Assembly: GCA_947034885.2 (NCBI GenBank)
Contig: OZ019759.1
Coordinates: 5,520,501 to 5,584,500 of the forward strand
DNA length: 64,000 nucleotides
Source: Thuidium tamariscinum
Taxonomy: Eukaryota > Streptophyta > Bryopsida > Hypnales > Thuidiaceae
Reading direction: 5' to 3'
The stretch's first letter is position 1. Every line of letters begins with the position of its first letter. A program made the position numbers and the translations under genes. The notes beneath the pieces are model-generated. The model searched no databases. It was not told where the DNA came from and saw nothing but the letters and a program-made list of their open reading frames with translations. Below are positions 11,377-22,964 of the stretch, piece by piece.

Positions 11377-12301
11377 CATGTTGAACACCACTAGAAATGA
11401 AGGAATCAATTGGACACAACTTGGTTGGGACCACAAAAACCAGATGTCGTGCCACGTAGATGAGAAACAATGACAACTTCTGTAGTCAAAGCCAGCAACT
11501 TTTGTTTTGGACCATACAAAATGTCCTATATGTCAAGAATCCTTCGGCCCTGAAGGAGGATGGGCACTTGGATCATGCGTGCACGTATACCATCCTCAAT
11601 GTCTAATTACACAATGCCTAATAAGGAGACGTTGTGTTATTTGTTCAGCCCCATTCCATGATCGTTTATACGCCTTGTTCAACTTGATGACATATATGCC
11701 GCCCTCTTGGGAATACACTGGTGACACAACTCCGGAGACCAAATTATGGGGCCGAGACTTGATTTGGAGTTGGCGACAAGGCCAACATGATCAAGAAAAG
11801 GGCATAGATAGTTCTCAATTGAATTGGGAAACTAACCCAGAAGAGATCGTTCAAGTTGCATCGAAGCTCATGGAAAAAGGTCCACAGAACGAGGGAAGGA
11901 GGGCATTTTTTTTCCAATGCCTTGGTGGATTTTTCGATAAACAATCACAAAGCTTCATGTGGGGATGTCATCCGAAATGTCACTGTTGGAATTTTGAAGG
12001 AAAAAGAGTGTGCGACCAGACTGCAAATGCCTCTGAAGAAGATCTTACTAGTATGGCATTGCTTGACTCTACATATGGGCCCTACTACATGAGTCAAACA
12101 GTTGACTATTTATTGGAGCAACACTCTCCACAAACTATGAGGACCCTCTAAGCCTTGAAGGATTCCAACGTCTTAGAATCCATTCTAAATGCGAATGGAC
12201 CAGCTTCACGCACTCGCGCCAAGCGCAAACTTGTGGTTGGAAAATCATCCAACCACGAGCGTGGTGAATCAAGCAATGCACATGAGGATCCAAATGTTTA
12301 G

Positions 12302-13379
12302 GTTTAGGGTGCTAAATATGGTTGCAAAGCTTGCCTCGTAATCATCTAGGTTACTTGTGACTTTTTGTAATACTATATATAAAAAAAGTCTCTTAGAGTT
12401 TTCTTATATGATAATACGATGGAACTTTATCACTATTTGCATTGTGAAGTATTAGTCTATTACTTATTGTTATAATTTTATTTGATGGATTCCAGTAGGT
12501 TTTCTTCCTTGATTGTTATTTCATAACAATTTTGTGTTACCTTCTTTTTAATATATACTTTATTTTCGGCTTTACCTTATTGTGAAGAAATTCTATTGTT
12601 TGGGCTTGTCTAAATAGTGAATGGCTTTATTTCCATAAATCCAAATTGAATCTTTGTGTTTAGGAAATTGATTTGTTTTTTATTCTTGTCTTATAACAAA
12701 ATACTATTTCATGTTGGATCATTGAAAGAAGTAGCCTACGGTTTTATTTTTGAGGGAAAGAAAGGTACTTCGATCATTAAATCCTATACAAGAAGATCGC
12801 ATTTTTTATTCTAATAATTTATATGATAAATATCAAAAAATGAACAATGAGAGAAGTTGAAGGTTCAAATTTCTTTTAACATACATACTTTTATGGAATA
12901 ATATAGACAAAATATGTCTCATGAATTTTGTTTTTCCATAATTCATTGTTCATTGACATATTAGAGAAAAATTAATTTTCTTAATTTTATGTTCTTTGAA
13001 AACCACAAGCAAATGTATCTATAAACCAAGGATTGTACAAATATAGATTCATTTTTCAAAAAATCACGTATTATTTGAAGTTCTCTAAAAAGTCTAAAAT
13101 CCATGTTATAATTAGAAACCATATAATTTGAAACCAAGTCAACACACTTCGGACATCCATTAGGTATAATAAATGAATTTTTGAAGGAAATTTCTAAACC
13201 AAAAAAAGGTTTGAATTGAAGTTAAATTAAATGTCCAAAAATTGATTTGACATTTGGATCTTTATTTCAAAATTTATGGATAAAAACTAAAAAGCAAAGA
13301 TAATGTTGAAATTTTTGGTAATTTTTTGGCCTTTGAAGCCTTCTATGATTTTTGCACATAAGGGCAATTTCGTTAAAAT
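12302..13379. other. AT-rich stretch with no gene seen
   Basis: AT-rich sequence after the gene B stop, presumably including its 3' trailer. No coding frame or clear repeat was seen. Confidence 0.5.
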
Positions 13380-13502
13380 GGCGATATTCCACTACAGTGG
13401 CATTCCATTTCATTACAGTGGCACGACATTCGATTAGAATGGCATGGCATTTGATTATAATGGCGCGACATTCCCTACAAACGGGACGGTATTCCATTAA
13501 AA
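13380..13502. repeat. 21-bp tandem array just after gene D
   Basis: Six units, five of exactly 21 bp and one shorter, with a consensus like GGCATTCCATTTCATTACAGT. The array lies 9 bp beyond the gene D stop on the minus strand, so it is in the 3' trailer, not in the protein. Confidence 0.75.
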
Positions 13503-14556
13503 TGGCGTTCTTAGGGGGAGGAAGGGACATGATTGTATAGGACGATGCAGAGAGTGGTTTCCAAGGCGACCTTGCATCGCACGGGAGTCCACCCGAAGTC
13601 AATATACAAAGCAATGATGGTAGAGACATTGATTTGAGCTTCACCTTTTTTAAGGTTCTCCATAAAAGTTTGTGCTTGGCCAACTACGAATCAAAGTAGT
13701 TTGTACTCCAAAGTTGTCGAAACAGTACGGCACTGGGAATTTGACCAAAGATAAATTGGTTGGTCAAAAGTGTACATGGCCACAGAATGAAGGTTGGGAA
13801 ATCCGAGTTCAAAGATATGAATGTAGCTACCTTGGAATTTCTTTCTTTCAGAAGAGTGGGGAATTTGGAAAACAAAACCTCCCATGTATTACCCTCTATC
13901 GTCAAAACATTTTTGTACATGATGTGATGCATGATTTTATAGATGTGGAAAACAATAGGATAGTAAGGGCACACCCCAATTATTTCTTCATCGTCAATTA
14001 TGACAACTTCTCAATACGAATAGTGATTACGCCCATTTTCTTGTATTACATACCTTCAAAGTACCATGGACATTCGCCACGATCTCTGCCTTCTTCATCC
14101 TAAGAGTGTTTCTTAGTCTGTAGTCCCCTTCGTCATTGGAGAAATCTGAGAGGTCCATGTCTTCGTTGTCTTTGTTTTTTATTATCAGATTTAGATGGCA
14201 CAATATCCATGTCCAGCTTCCTTTGCGGTGTTCCAAATAGGATATGCCGAAGATTATGGGGTACTAATTTCCCTGGAATACTAGGGAAGGTACCACTGTG
14301 AGTAAGGTAGTCCTTGTTGCTACACCTGTCTACTTCAAACTTCGATTTAAAATTAGAAATGTTAGGTTGGTGTTGCAATTAGAAGAGGGTTGCTTTGTAG
14401 AACATGGATTTCAACGAACCACGCCTTTGCTAGAATGTAGAGAGCAAATACCCCCATCCAATAATTTTCGCTTCATTGTAAATAATGAAATATGAAGGAA
14501 GACTTAAAAGTGCCAAAAAGGAAGTCAGGCCTTGGAATTTTGTACGTTGTACTTTC

Positions 14557-14658
14557 TATTTCACTGAAAACGCGCGTACTTCCAATGGAGGTGCATGTGA
14601 TGTATGCCCAATAGCTCCGATGAGCTTCTTCCTCCAGTCAATGTGTTCTTCTCTTTTC
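14557..14658. repeat. Direct repeat of 102 bp, copy 1
   Basis: Begins TATTTCACTGAAAA and matches 14886-14987 with a few substitutions and no gap. The two copies are about 230 bp apart. On the minus strand both encode the same short peptide with HTSHAPPLEVRAFSVK, so an exon of gene D may have been duplicated. Confidence 0.85.
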
Positions 14659-14885
14659 CGAAATGAGCTCTTGGCCTCGGACAACACCGACATCCCAAAT
14701 TGAGATGCAACCATGGGAATTTGGGATTTTGGTGATGTCTAGGATGTGGAGCTCATATTGGAGGCAAGGAAGATGGATTGATGGAAGGAAGAAGCTCATT
14801 AGAGTTATTAGACATGCACGTTTCGCTTCTTCAATCATGTCTTTGTTCTTGAAGCTTCCTTTGGTCTTGGAACGGTTCATTGTAA

Positions 14886-14987
14886 TATTTCACTGAAAAT
14901 GCGCGTACTTCCAATGGAGGTGCATGTGATGTATGTCCAATAGCTTCGATGAGCTTCTTCCTCCAGTCAATGTGTTTTTCTCTTTTC
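14886..14987. repeat. Direct repeat of 102 bp, copy 2
   Basis: Second copy of the repeat at 14557-14658, differing by a few transitions. It ends exactly where the AGGCC/hairpin segment begins at 14988. Confidence 0.85.
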
Positions 14988-15106
14988 AAGGCCTTATTCG
15001 TTAAAATGAGACAAATGGTAGTCTCATTTTAATGACTTTCTATTTTAGGCCAAAAAAAGCTCTCACTAAATTGAGACTTTTCATTAAATTGAGACTCAAA
15101 AAGGCC
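14988..15106. repeat. AGGCC-bounded segment with a perfect 12-bp hairpin
   Basis: AGGCC occurs at 14989, 15047 and 15102, bounding two units of 58 and 55 bp. The first unit holds a perfect hairpin (TTAAAATGAGAC at 15001-15012 against its complement at 15021-15032, loop of 8). The second has two copies of AAATTGAGAC. It could be a transposon end or a small MITE. It also lies between the tails of genes C and D and may be just a hairpin in a trailer. Confidence 0.45.
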
Positions 15107-15550
15107 AAGAATTATACTTTAATATTATTTTCTTATTTATACAATTTGCAAATTTGCACTACCAACATCCAAATTTTATAAATAAACAAAATACCTCTTG
15201 AAAACGTTTTGAAGTTACATGTTTTCTTGAATGGATACTTCTACTTCTTATAATACACATGTAAAGTTTGATGATTTCACACTTTGACTTCATAAACTTG
15301 TCACTTTGTCTTTTTTGAAAAAATTACTCCCTACAATCAATTTTTGAAATGAAATCATGAAAAATATATATTTACTATTAATAGAAATCTATATCTACTA
15401 CATAATCACAATATTGTGATGAATGACATGTCCATATCTTTGTACTACATATATGCATCCAAATATCAACATCATTACTTGTAACTATGTAAGAAAAACA
15501 ATCTAGTACTTCGAATACAACCAAAATGTACTAGTAGAACTCTAAAATAG
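15107..15550. other. AT-rich stretch, 3' trailer region of gene C
   Basis: No coding frame or clear repeat. It presumably includes the gene C polyadenylation region on the minus strand. Confidence 0.45.
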
Positions 15551-18406
15551 TCATTCTTCTTCCATAGACTCATTTCCTTCATCGTTGTGTTCATCGATTG
15601 AAAAGGCCACCAAAGATGCTTTGATGATGCCAATTTGCAAATTTGGAATTGACACTTTCGGTTTTTTAGTATTTTCTTGAAAACGAGGCTTCCAAGCTGT
15701 TAGAATACAACCCGTACTTGACCAGGTTGGCTTGATCGCAGTGTCTTCACGCCACGCATTCCCCTGTTTTGTATCCCATCCCTCATACGTATCGATATTA
15801 ATGTGTCGATTCGAGGTGGGTGTCCAATATTGAATTCTAATCATATGCATATGCCCTGGATCTGGACTTGGAGCTGTAATGGCCCTAGCAAGCCAAAATG
15901 GTTTAGGATCACCATCAGCGGGGTGCACTGCTATAAATGAACCTTCGTGCGTATCAACATTAACTCGGAATGAAGGACGTGGTCGATCACATCTACGACC
16001 AACAAATGGTGCATCTTCTGCGTCTTCTTCATGCAATGTACCATCTCTTTGCATTCGATTTGTCTCGTCAGGGGCAATTCTAGAAGCCGGCCAAAATCCA
16101 TCAGGTAATGTTTCACGGATTTGAAGAGGTGAATCCAAAGCTACTCGAACGCCTTTCCAATAATCTTCCAAAGCACCATTCTTTCGTCTAAACTCTCCTG
16201 TAAAATCATCATTTGCCATTTTCTTCCAATATTCAACAAAACTGCTCAAACCCTTCTTTACATCTAGAAGAGCCTTCATTAGTTCAAGAACTAGAGGTGG
16301 AGGACTACCGGTTGGCACTTTTGGAAGCCCGTCAGCAGTCTTGGACCACAATCTAATTCCCTTGCCACCCTCAGGCAACCACTTCTCATCTGTACATAAA
16401 TGTTTATATTCCATTAGAGGCCACCCATTACAATCTTTGAAAAACTTGGATTGCTGAGATCTGGAGTGGCCTTCTAAAAAGTCTCCACCTGTATCGAGGT
16501 ATCCATGTACAAATGCCTTGAAATCAGGAACTTCCTCAATGAGATGAGGAATGACTGGGTGTTCTTCACAGTCCATAAAGGATTTCATGAGCCTTGGAAG
16601 TGTTGGGTAGTTATTTGTCTTCAACCTAGAAGACCATTGACCGAAAAGAGCATCTATATCTTCATGAGTGTGTCCCACAATGAGGAAGTTGATATACACC
16701 TCACGGAAAATGCCTTTGCATACAAGCATAGAGCAAAAACCAAAAACATAACGGTTCTTGTTGTCCCCTGAACAATTGTCCAACTACAATATTAATACAG
16801 GAGGAAGAGGTTTAGCAGGAAGTGCTTCATCTAAAGGTGGAAGAAGGGAGTCCAAACAAGTTTCAACTCCATTTAGAAGTGCCTTTGTCAAGGTAGATTG
16901 ATTATTTTCAATTGAAAATAATGTACGCAATTAATTCTTTGGCACTCCCTCCAAATCACGCAACAACCTAGCAATGGACCCTATAGTATGATTTGAATCT
17001 GTTGGATAAATGCCCAAACCATAATGTGCATACCGCACATCACCATGCCCATGAGCAATCATACCCGTAACAGCCACAGGCATTTTCATGAAGGATTCAG
17101 TCACTTTAGTCTTGTGAGAGAAGTGAGGAGAAGCGGTCTTCGAATGATCCATCTTGTCATGAATAATGCACAACATCTTATCTGGCGTTCTTATTGATTC
17201 GTCTCGATTGCCATAATAGTACTGTCTATGAGCCAACTGTCCTTTATTATGGGTTTTCTTGAGTTCTTTCCACTTAGATTTTGCTTCTTCATCCACGCAT
17301 GCGCTTCTCAGTTGGTTGTACTTGTCACATAAGCCACATCTAGCAAACGTATCTCCACGAGCCTTTGCAGCAAACTTAGGAAAAGAGTCACGACGAATAT
17401 TGCTCAAACCACTAGAAGAAATTGGTGGCAAATTGAAGTTGGCATTGGATTCATTGATTGTTTTCAATTGATCACTCCAACGAAACAAAGATGGAAGAAC
17501 CATAGCAGTGACCTTCTCTTCGGACTCAAGCGTCCTTATCTTATGTAGCATTTTATCAGCATTTGACTCAATTAACCGTTGAAGTGTGGTAGTAGCTTGG
17601 AGAGTTTGCATACGAGGCTTTTTACTTCCCATATTCCTATGCACATCGGCTTGATTTCCAATTTTGGCTTTCTCTTTGTACCTGTAGAATGTACATTTTG
17701 CAATTCCATGAATGATCCACCATGCAATAGGACAGACTTCCCTCTCTTTTAAGGTGATCCACTCTTTGCCACTTGCGTCTTTGTGGATCTGTCTATGTAC
17801 CTCTAGAAGTGTCTTATTGCGAGCCTTGTAGTCATTCCCTCCATACAAATCAGTCCGAATGGCCTGAATTTGTGCACGCGGAAAAGGTTGCACACAATTC
17901 CTACTACAACAAGTTTTTGTGGAAACTGCTATGATTGATTCCATAGTCAGGAGAAGATCTTTCTTCGAAAGAACCTCCGGATCAGCTCTTACACGATTTG
18001 ATTCATACGATCGAACGCCCTTTCGAATTCTTTTTGGGGTCATGGCCATGTTGTATTTATGTGTTTTGTCATGGTCATACAAAGAGGCACCATCATAAAG
18101 AAACACTCTCCGAATGGGCCAAGAACGTAATGACCACATATTTGAAGAGGAAAATAAATCTTCATTCAAAGACTCCGCAATATGAATGGCGACACGATCT
18201 TCACCAAGTGACCTTCCATTCTGGTCAATGACCAGCTCAGGATCAATGTTTTGAATGACTCCTCTTGCTACCTCCACTCCGTTTTCATTTTGAAGAGTAA
18301 CGGGCTGTGTAACCCACTTTGTACGAGGTGATCCATTACATAAACGAACGTCCAATGGAAGTGTAGGAATAGGGATCACAAAGTCCCCAGGTTCATGATA
18401 ATCCAT
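15551..18406 (-). pseudogene. Gene C: DUF7869-type transposase-like protein, two in-frame stops
   Basis: One frame of 952 codons runs from ATG 18406 (MDYHEPGDFVIPIPTLPLDV) to TGA 15551. It is broken only by TAA at 16931-16933 and TAG at 16784-16786. The TAG falls just before LDNCSGDNKNRY, where relatives I recall have Gln. Order of parts: a Cys-rich region (TCCSRNCVQPF, 17900s); a segment with VCPIAWWIIHGIAKCTFYR, similar to family members; a Cys-x2-Cys site (CGLC); DKMDHSKTASPHF (17150s); and the DUF7869 core with DNCSGDNKNR and VGHTHEDIDALFGQWS. These two Asp-bearing motifs suggest an RNase H-like (DDE-type) catalytic fold; that is inference. Such proteins occur in many copies in some plant and animal genomes and behave like transposon genes. 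The C-terminal third is not recognised. An array of palindromic motifs lies 170-820 bp upstream. Confidence 0.8.
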
Positions 18407-18576
18407 TTTGTAAGTAATAACACACAAATATTAAAACTTTTAATAGACTCAAAGGTAAGAAGTACAACTGTACAGTATTTCATAAAACACGAAATAATTT
18501 AGTCACTTCGCACGTATATCTTAGGTCCCAAGTTAGTGGACTATGACATCTTGAAATCGTTGATATATGGAACCAT

Positions 18577-19222
18577 TATCTTTGAATCGAAGATACTTGC
18601 CCTTGAAAACTTCGACAAAGATAATATTTTTTATTATACTAGGTGAGGACAGATGTCAACGAAATCATCAACCCGAAGATACATAGTCTTGAATTCTCAC
18701 AATCGAAGATCATTTGTCTTCATCTCAAAGAACTGGAAACTTAAGGCTTCAATATGTTTGAGTCAATTATAGTTGGCCTTGGTGTCCTAGAGTCTGAGAT
18801 AATTGATTTCGGTATCAATGGGTCGAAGATAATTGATATTGGAATTTTTGACTCTAAGATACCAAGTCCATGTATCTTTGATACAAAGATATTAAGTCCA
18901 TATATCTTCGACTCTAAGATACCAAGGCCATGTATCTTCGACTCAAAGATACCAAGGCCATGTATCCTCGACTCGAAGATACCAAGGCCAAATATCTTTT
19001 ATTCAAAAATACTTAGAGTCGACTACGTTCAAGAAAACAATTATGTTTATAACTAAGTTCAATAGAAAAGACATCTTTGAGTCGAAGATATCTGTTTATT
19101 AGACAGCCATTGCATCTCAGTCTTAATATGGTGGACTCGAAGACAGCCATCATTGAACTTCTTAGTCAGAATTAGATTATGAATATTGGATATCCACTTT
19201 GGTTATCTTGGACTCAAAGATA
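18577..19222. repeat. Palindromic motif array upstream of gene C, including a 30-bp tandem block
   Basis: The 19-bp near-palindrome seen upstream of gene A recurs here. Copies are at 18577-18595, 18873, 18903, 18933, 18963, 18993, 19072-19090 and 19204-19222, plus a degenerate copy near 18843. From 18843 to 19022 the motif sits at an exact 30-bp spacing (six units, spacer CCAAGGCCATG-like). The copy at 19072 is identical over 19 bp to the one at 3263. The regular spacing of about three helical turns would place bound proteins on one face of the DNA. Confidence 0.85.
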
Positions 19223-20690
19223 ATGTATAAATCAATATCGCATAGCACTACATGTTCAGTTCCGTAATTCACGAAGCGAATTTTGGAATATCGCTCACTC
19301 CCACTTCATAACATCATGTCTATAGACTTCCTTCACTTGGAGGACAAGCTATCAAGATGATATTGATCATTTTCGCACACATCAAAAAACCTACATGCAT
19401 GAAAAGAAAAGTGTCCAATGTCACCTACAAGTACCACTTCTGTACTAACCAAAAAGAAGCAAACATTCCATAGATAATAGCAAGTGAACTTACTGCATCC
19501 ACTTAACAAGTCTGTGACAATCCTCTATGTAAAGTGAAAAACAATGAAGCAAATGCTCACTCAAAAAACCGCACAGGAGCAATGAGCGCTACAATGATCA
19601 CAAAGAAATGAAATGGCTTTCCTTTGCTGCAAAGGTGTCATTCGCCGCACGCGCGAACCAAAAGGCGGGAAATTTTTCCGCCAAAATTTGCAATTCAAAA
19701 ATCCCGCGAACAGCTGTACAAATGCATTCACCTTTGTATCTGCATTCCTTCGAATCTTAAGAGTTCGGAGTTGCTTTCAAAAGCTATGAAGATGCCACTT
19801 TTCAAGTTCATTAAATGCCGTCCAAGTTTTTGTTGGCCAGCTATAGTACCATTTTAATGTTGCCTTTATTGACTTTTTGCCAACTACCCATTACTATTTC
19901 AGCATGCCTTGAATTTTCAGCATCCTTTCTCCGTTGTGATAGACATATTTTTATTGGTTGCAGCTTAGGGCAAGGTCTACTTTTAAGGTTCAGGGTTTGG
20001 AATCTGGTTTTGGAAGTAATTTTTAGGGTTAAGCACTCAAGTTTGGAGGTTCAAAACTTGTAAATTTTTTTTCCCTTATTTACATGTCATTTTAAAAATA
20101 TATTAGTCTTTGCAACAGGGTTTATTAATTTTTCTTTAGAAAGTAGAGGTTACGGTGTTAATAAGCATTTCATTGGAAATGAGCATAGAACTGGAATGTT
20201 CAATTGTTCTAAAAAGAATTCTCCTTAATATGCACATAATTTCAAGAACCTATTAAATGACTTAAGATTTTTTTTGGAATAACAAGGTTTATAGTGTTCT
20301 ACTTAGAAACTAGGTATCAAACACATAACAAGCATATTATTGGAAAAAGGTTGGAAGAAGAATGTTTCATGATTTCCAAGTTTGTACTTCTTTTTTTCTC
20401 TAACATGCATTAATATCATTTGCGAAGCAAAAGAAGTTCTCGCGCATTTTAAAGAAAACTTGGAAGAGTTAGGATTAAGTGGAAAAAAAACCTTATGTTT
20501 ATGATTATTTAATACTCAAAAGGCCCAAAAAATGTTTATTCGAAAGATATGGTTCTATAACACACAAAATAATTTTTATAATTCTCATGACTTCAAAAAT
20601 TGTCCTAAATACATTCGCTAATTAAATGAATTTTTAAATGTGTTCATGACAAAAAACTGCAAATTCTACAAATGAATTGTAGATATACAT
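19223..20690. other. Non-coding stretch with E2F-like sites near 19.67 kb
   Basis: No gene seen. At 19664-19682 GGCGGGAAA and TTTTCCGCC form a small inverted repeat that matches the E2F/DP consensus on both strands, followed by ATCCCGCG near 19701. The place is about 1.26 kb upstream of gene C. It might be a promoter part or leader of that gene, or a chance match. Confidence 0.3.
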
Positions 20691-22340
20691 AATGCCATCA
20701 AGTATAAAATCCATGGACATGGTTGTTCAATCTAGAACCAAAAATTGGACAACACGTGACAATTTTCTACATCAACACAAATACTTAGATGCCTTTTTAA
20801 GAAAATTCAAATGGGTTTGTGTAAAAATAAATGCAAGTTCTGTGTATGATTACTTGGGTGTATATGAGGCCAAAAAAATGTTTAATCCATGGACATGGTT
20901 CAATGACATACAACATAAAATACTTGAATATCATTTTGATGATTATATAAATTATTTGAGACACATAGAGAACTTATACATAAGTTTCATATGGGTTGGT
21001 GACCTAGAGGAAGAACTTCCGTGTATGATTTAGAAATACATATAATCCCTAAAAGTAGTCAAGTAGTGAATATGATTCTCAAACATTTTTTCAAATATCT
21101 CATTATTTAGAGGGAAAACTTAAATTTTTTTGCATGTGTCAAAGTGTATGAGTTACTTGAAAACTTCATGAGAATGTAATCTCCATTCTCAATGTACTTA
21201 AAACCACTAAATACAGGATCGCATTACTAGTACTAAAATTCTAGATGCGTAAGATTTATCTTTCTCTGATAAGGTTATGCTTCACTTTTATGCAAATGCC
21301 TTGTAAATAATATTTATAATGTTATAGGTTTTTATATATTTTTTTGAAAATGACATTATTATTTGGAAGTGGATCGATAGTTCTTATGACTAAAAACTAT
21401 TATTGACACCAATTTCCTTATACGAGAGAACTATCTAAAATAAAATTCATTATTGTATAGAATATTCACTTATGTGTTGTATGATCCTTAATTGTAATGC
21501 ATAGGTTCATTGAAAAGTCTTCAAGTAGTTTACATGAATTAGTCGTTTTGAAAATAAGGAAATTATAATTCACAATCATTTGAATGAGGTGTGAACAAGT
21601 AAAAGTCATGACTGTACACATATGTTGTCAATTATGATGAATGAATTGAACTTCCAATGATTGGAGCTTAAGTTTATTTATTTATAATTAGTGCATAATG
21701 CATTGTGTGGTTTATGGAAAGGACTTCATATTCTGAAGTGAATCTTTCAAAACAATCATAACTACATACAAAAATTGCGATTGAGAAGTCCTATTGTCAT
21801 GAACATCTTTTAATATGAGCAATTGACAAAATATGAATTAATTCTTTTTTTTAACATTCTACATGTTTAGGTAAGATTTAAAGAAAGATATGAAACCAAA
21901 AAAAAATTGCTTTCATAACTTTAGATACACAAAATGCCTAGAAGTATTCAATCCATGAACATAGATATGTAACATAGAACAAATATTACAACAAAATTGA
22001 TAATATGATTTCGTAAGTGGCCTCAAATTCTTTGAGAAATTGTTAAGTTTTATCAAATGAATTGGATATAACTGTATATTACACTGTATTGTATTTAAAT
22101 ACATGTAATACCTATAGTTCTGTCTTTAATCAATCAATGTGGTTTTGAACAAATAACAAATACATTACCAAAACTCTTATGACTTCTATATAATTTAAAG
22201 TTTGTAGAGCAATTCAAACTATATTCAAATGACTAAACGAAACAAAATGGAACTTAAAGGGACTAATTTCTAACTCAAATAACTTCTAGAAGTACTTAAT
22301 CTATGGTAATGGTTCTATACCATACAACAAATACTTAAAT
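20690..22340. repeat. Scattered decayed repeats around an AATCCATGGACATGG-like motif
   Basis: Similar 35-45-bp pieces (AATCCATGGACATGGTTC... followed by ACAAATACTT-like sequence) occur near 20706, 20885, 21948 and 22308. They account for the apparent 113-codon ORF at 20692-21033, which I do not regard as a gene. This is probably an old tandem or nested repeat. Confidence 0.35.
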
Positions 22341-22964
22341 ACAGTAATCCTAAATTCTAAATTGTCAAAAAAAATTTAGACAATTCAAAATATATTTAAT
22401 GAAATTGGTAAAAAATAATTGAAATAAAGTGTATATATTTTTTGTACAAGCAATGTACATTATTAATATAAGATTCAAAGTGATGGATTCATAATATACA
22501 ACATTGTAGAATGTAAACAATTCAAGAGGTTCAAAAGATGAAATCTTACAATTGGGAAAAGTTGAAAATCATGCCAATTTAAAATGTAACCAATATGATC
22601 TTGTAATCGGTAAGGTTTCTTCTTTTGAAATTGTTTGGAGGTTGTACTTTAATGAGTACCCTAAACTAATATTCCAACCATCATATTTCTCCTGATTTTA
22701 TAAATACTGTAAAATTTCTAGACAAATTACAAATACATTGAAATTAATTGGTGAAAAATGAAATCAAACTCAAGTGGAAGTGTGGGACCTATTTCCAGCG
22801 GGACAAAAATTCTGCCTAACTACAAATAGGAATATTTTAGTCAAATAGAGGGAATACTGTATTGAATATTGACCTCAAAATCAAAGCAAAATCACACTAT
22901 TACTAACAATTTCCAAAATGCCAATTCTTTGATAAATGCAAAGTAGAGATTGTTTCATTTAGTA
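22341..22964. other. AT-rich stretch with no gene seen
   Basis: No coding frame or clear repeat was seen. Confidence 0.5.

Larger units (their letters stand above)
6043..12301 (+). pseudogene. Gene B: coiled-coil and RING-H2 protein, decayed and split by a 3.8-kb insertion
   Basis: The frame opens at ATG 6043 (MATKQTPEVPPVVPRNAR) and ends at TAG 12299. Removing the insertion at 7587-11371 and one copy of ATGCC leaves 2469 nt, exactly 823 codons in one frame. The frame has seven premature stops: TAA 6928, 7018 and 12149; TGA 7372 and 11471; TAG 7432 and 11483. There is no frameshift. Order of parts: a basic N-terminus; a Trp/Cys/His-rich region (6230-6420); a coiled coil (about 6940-7110); and a RING-H2 finger from 11522, with Cys-x2-Cys (CPIC), Cys-x-His-x2-His-x2-Cys (CVHVYHPQC) and Cys-x2-Cys (CVIC). 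RING-H2 fingers usually act in ubiquitin ligases; any role here is unknown. A TATA box is at 5880. I do not recognise the full-length family. Confidence 0.75.
13511..14989 (-). pseudogene. Gene D: unrecognised decayed gene
   Basis: The best part is a frame from about 13885 down to a TAA at 13511-13513, with one in-frame TGA at 13691. It encodes a compact, protein-like sequence ending ...IALYIDFGWTPVRCKVALE...YNHVPSSP. Further upstream on the same strand there are fragments that look like other exons: one near 14236-14050 followed by a donor AAG/GTATGT, and a segment reading LDWRKKLIGAIGHTSHAPPL or similar within each half of a 102-bp duplication. I could not join these into one model. The family is not recognised. 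It may be part of the same mobile unit as genes A, B and C. Confidence 0.45.

Noticed and set aside
7609..11485. An intron of gene B from GTAAGT at 7609 to TGTAG at 11485, which also joins in frame.
   Set aside because: The insertion model with ATGCC duplication and TGTC/GACA ends explains the same stretch, keeps additional in-frame sequence (11377-11470), and gives an exact 823-codon frame. The splice sites may still be used by chance.
18843..19022. CRISPR-like array.
   Set aside because: The 30-bp units are directly adjacent tandem repeats without unique spacers, in eukaryotic DNA.
18754..19056. A 100-codon ORF with repeated FDSKIPRPC-like peptides.
   Set aside because: It is the translation of the 30-bp palindrome array and has no independent support.
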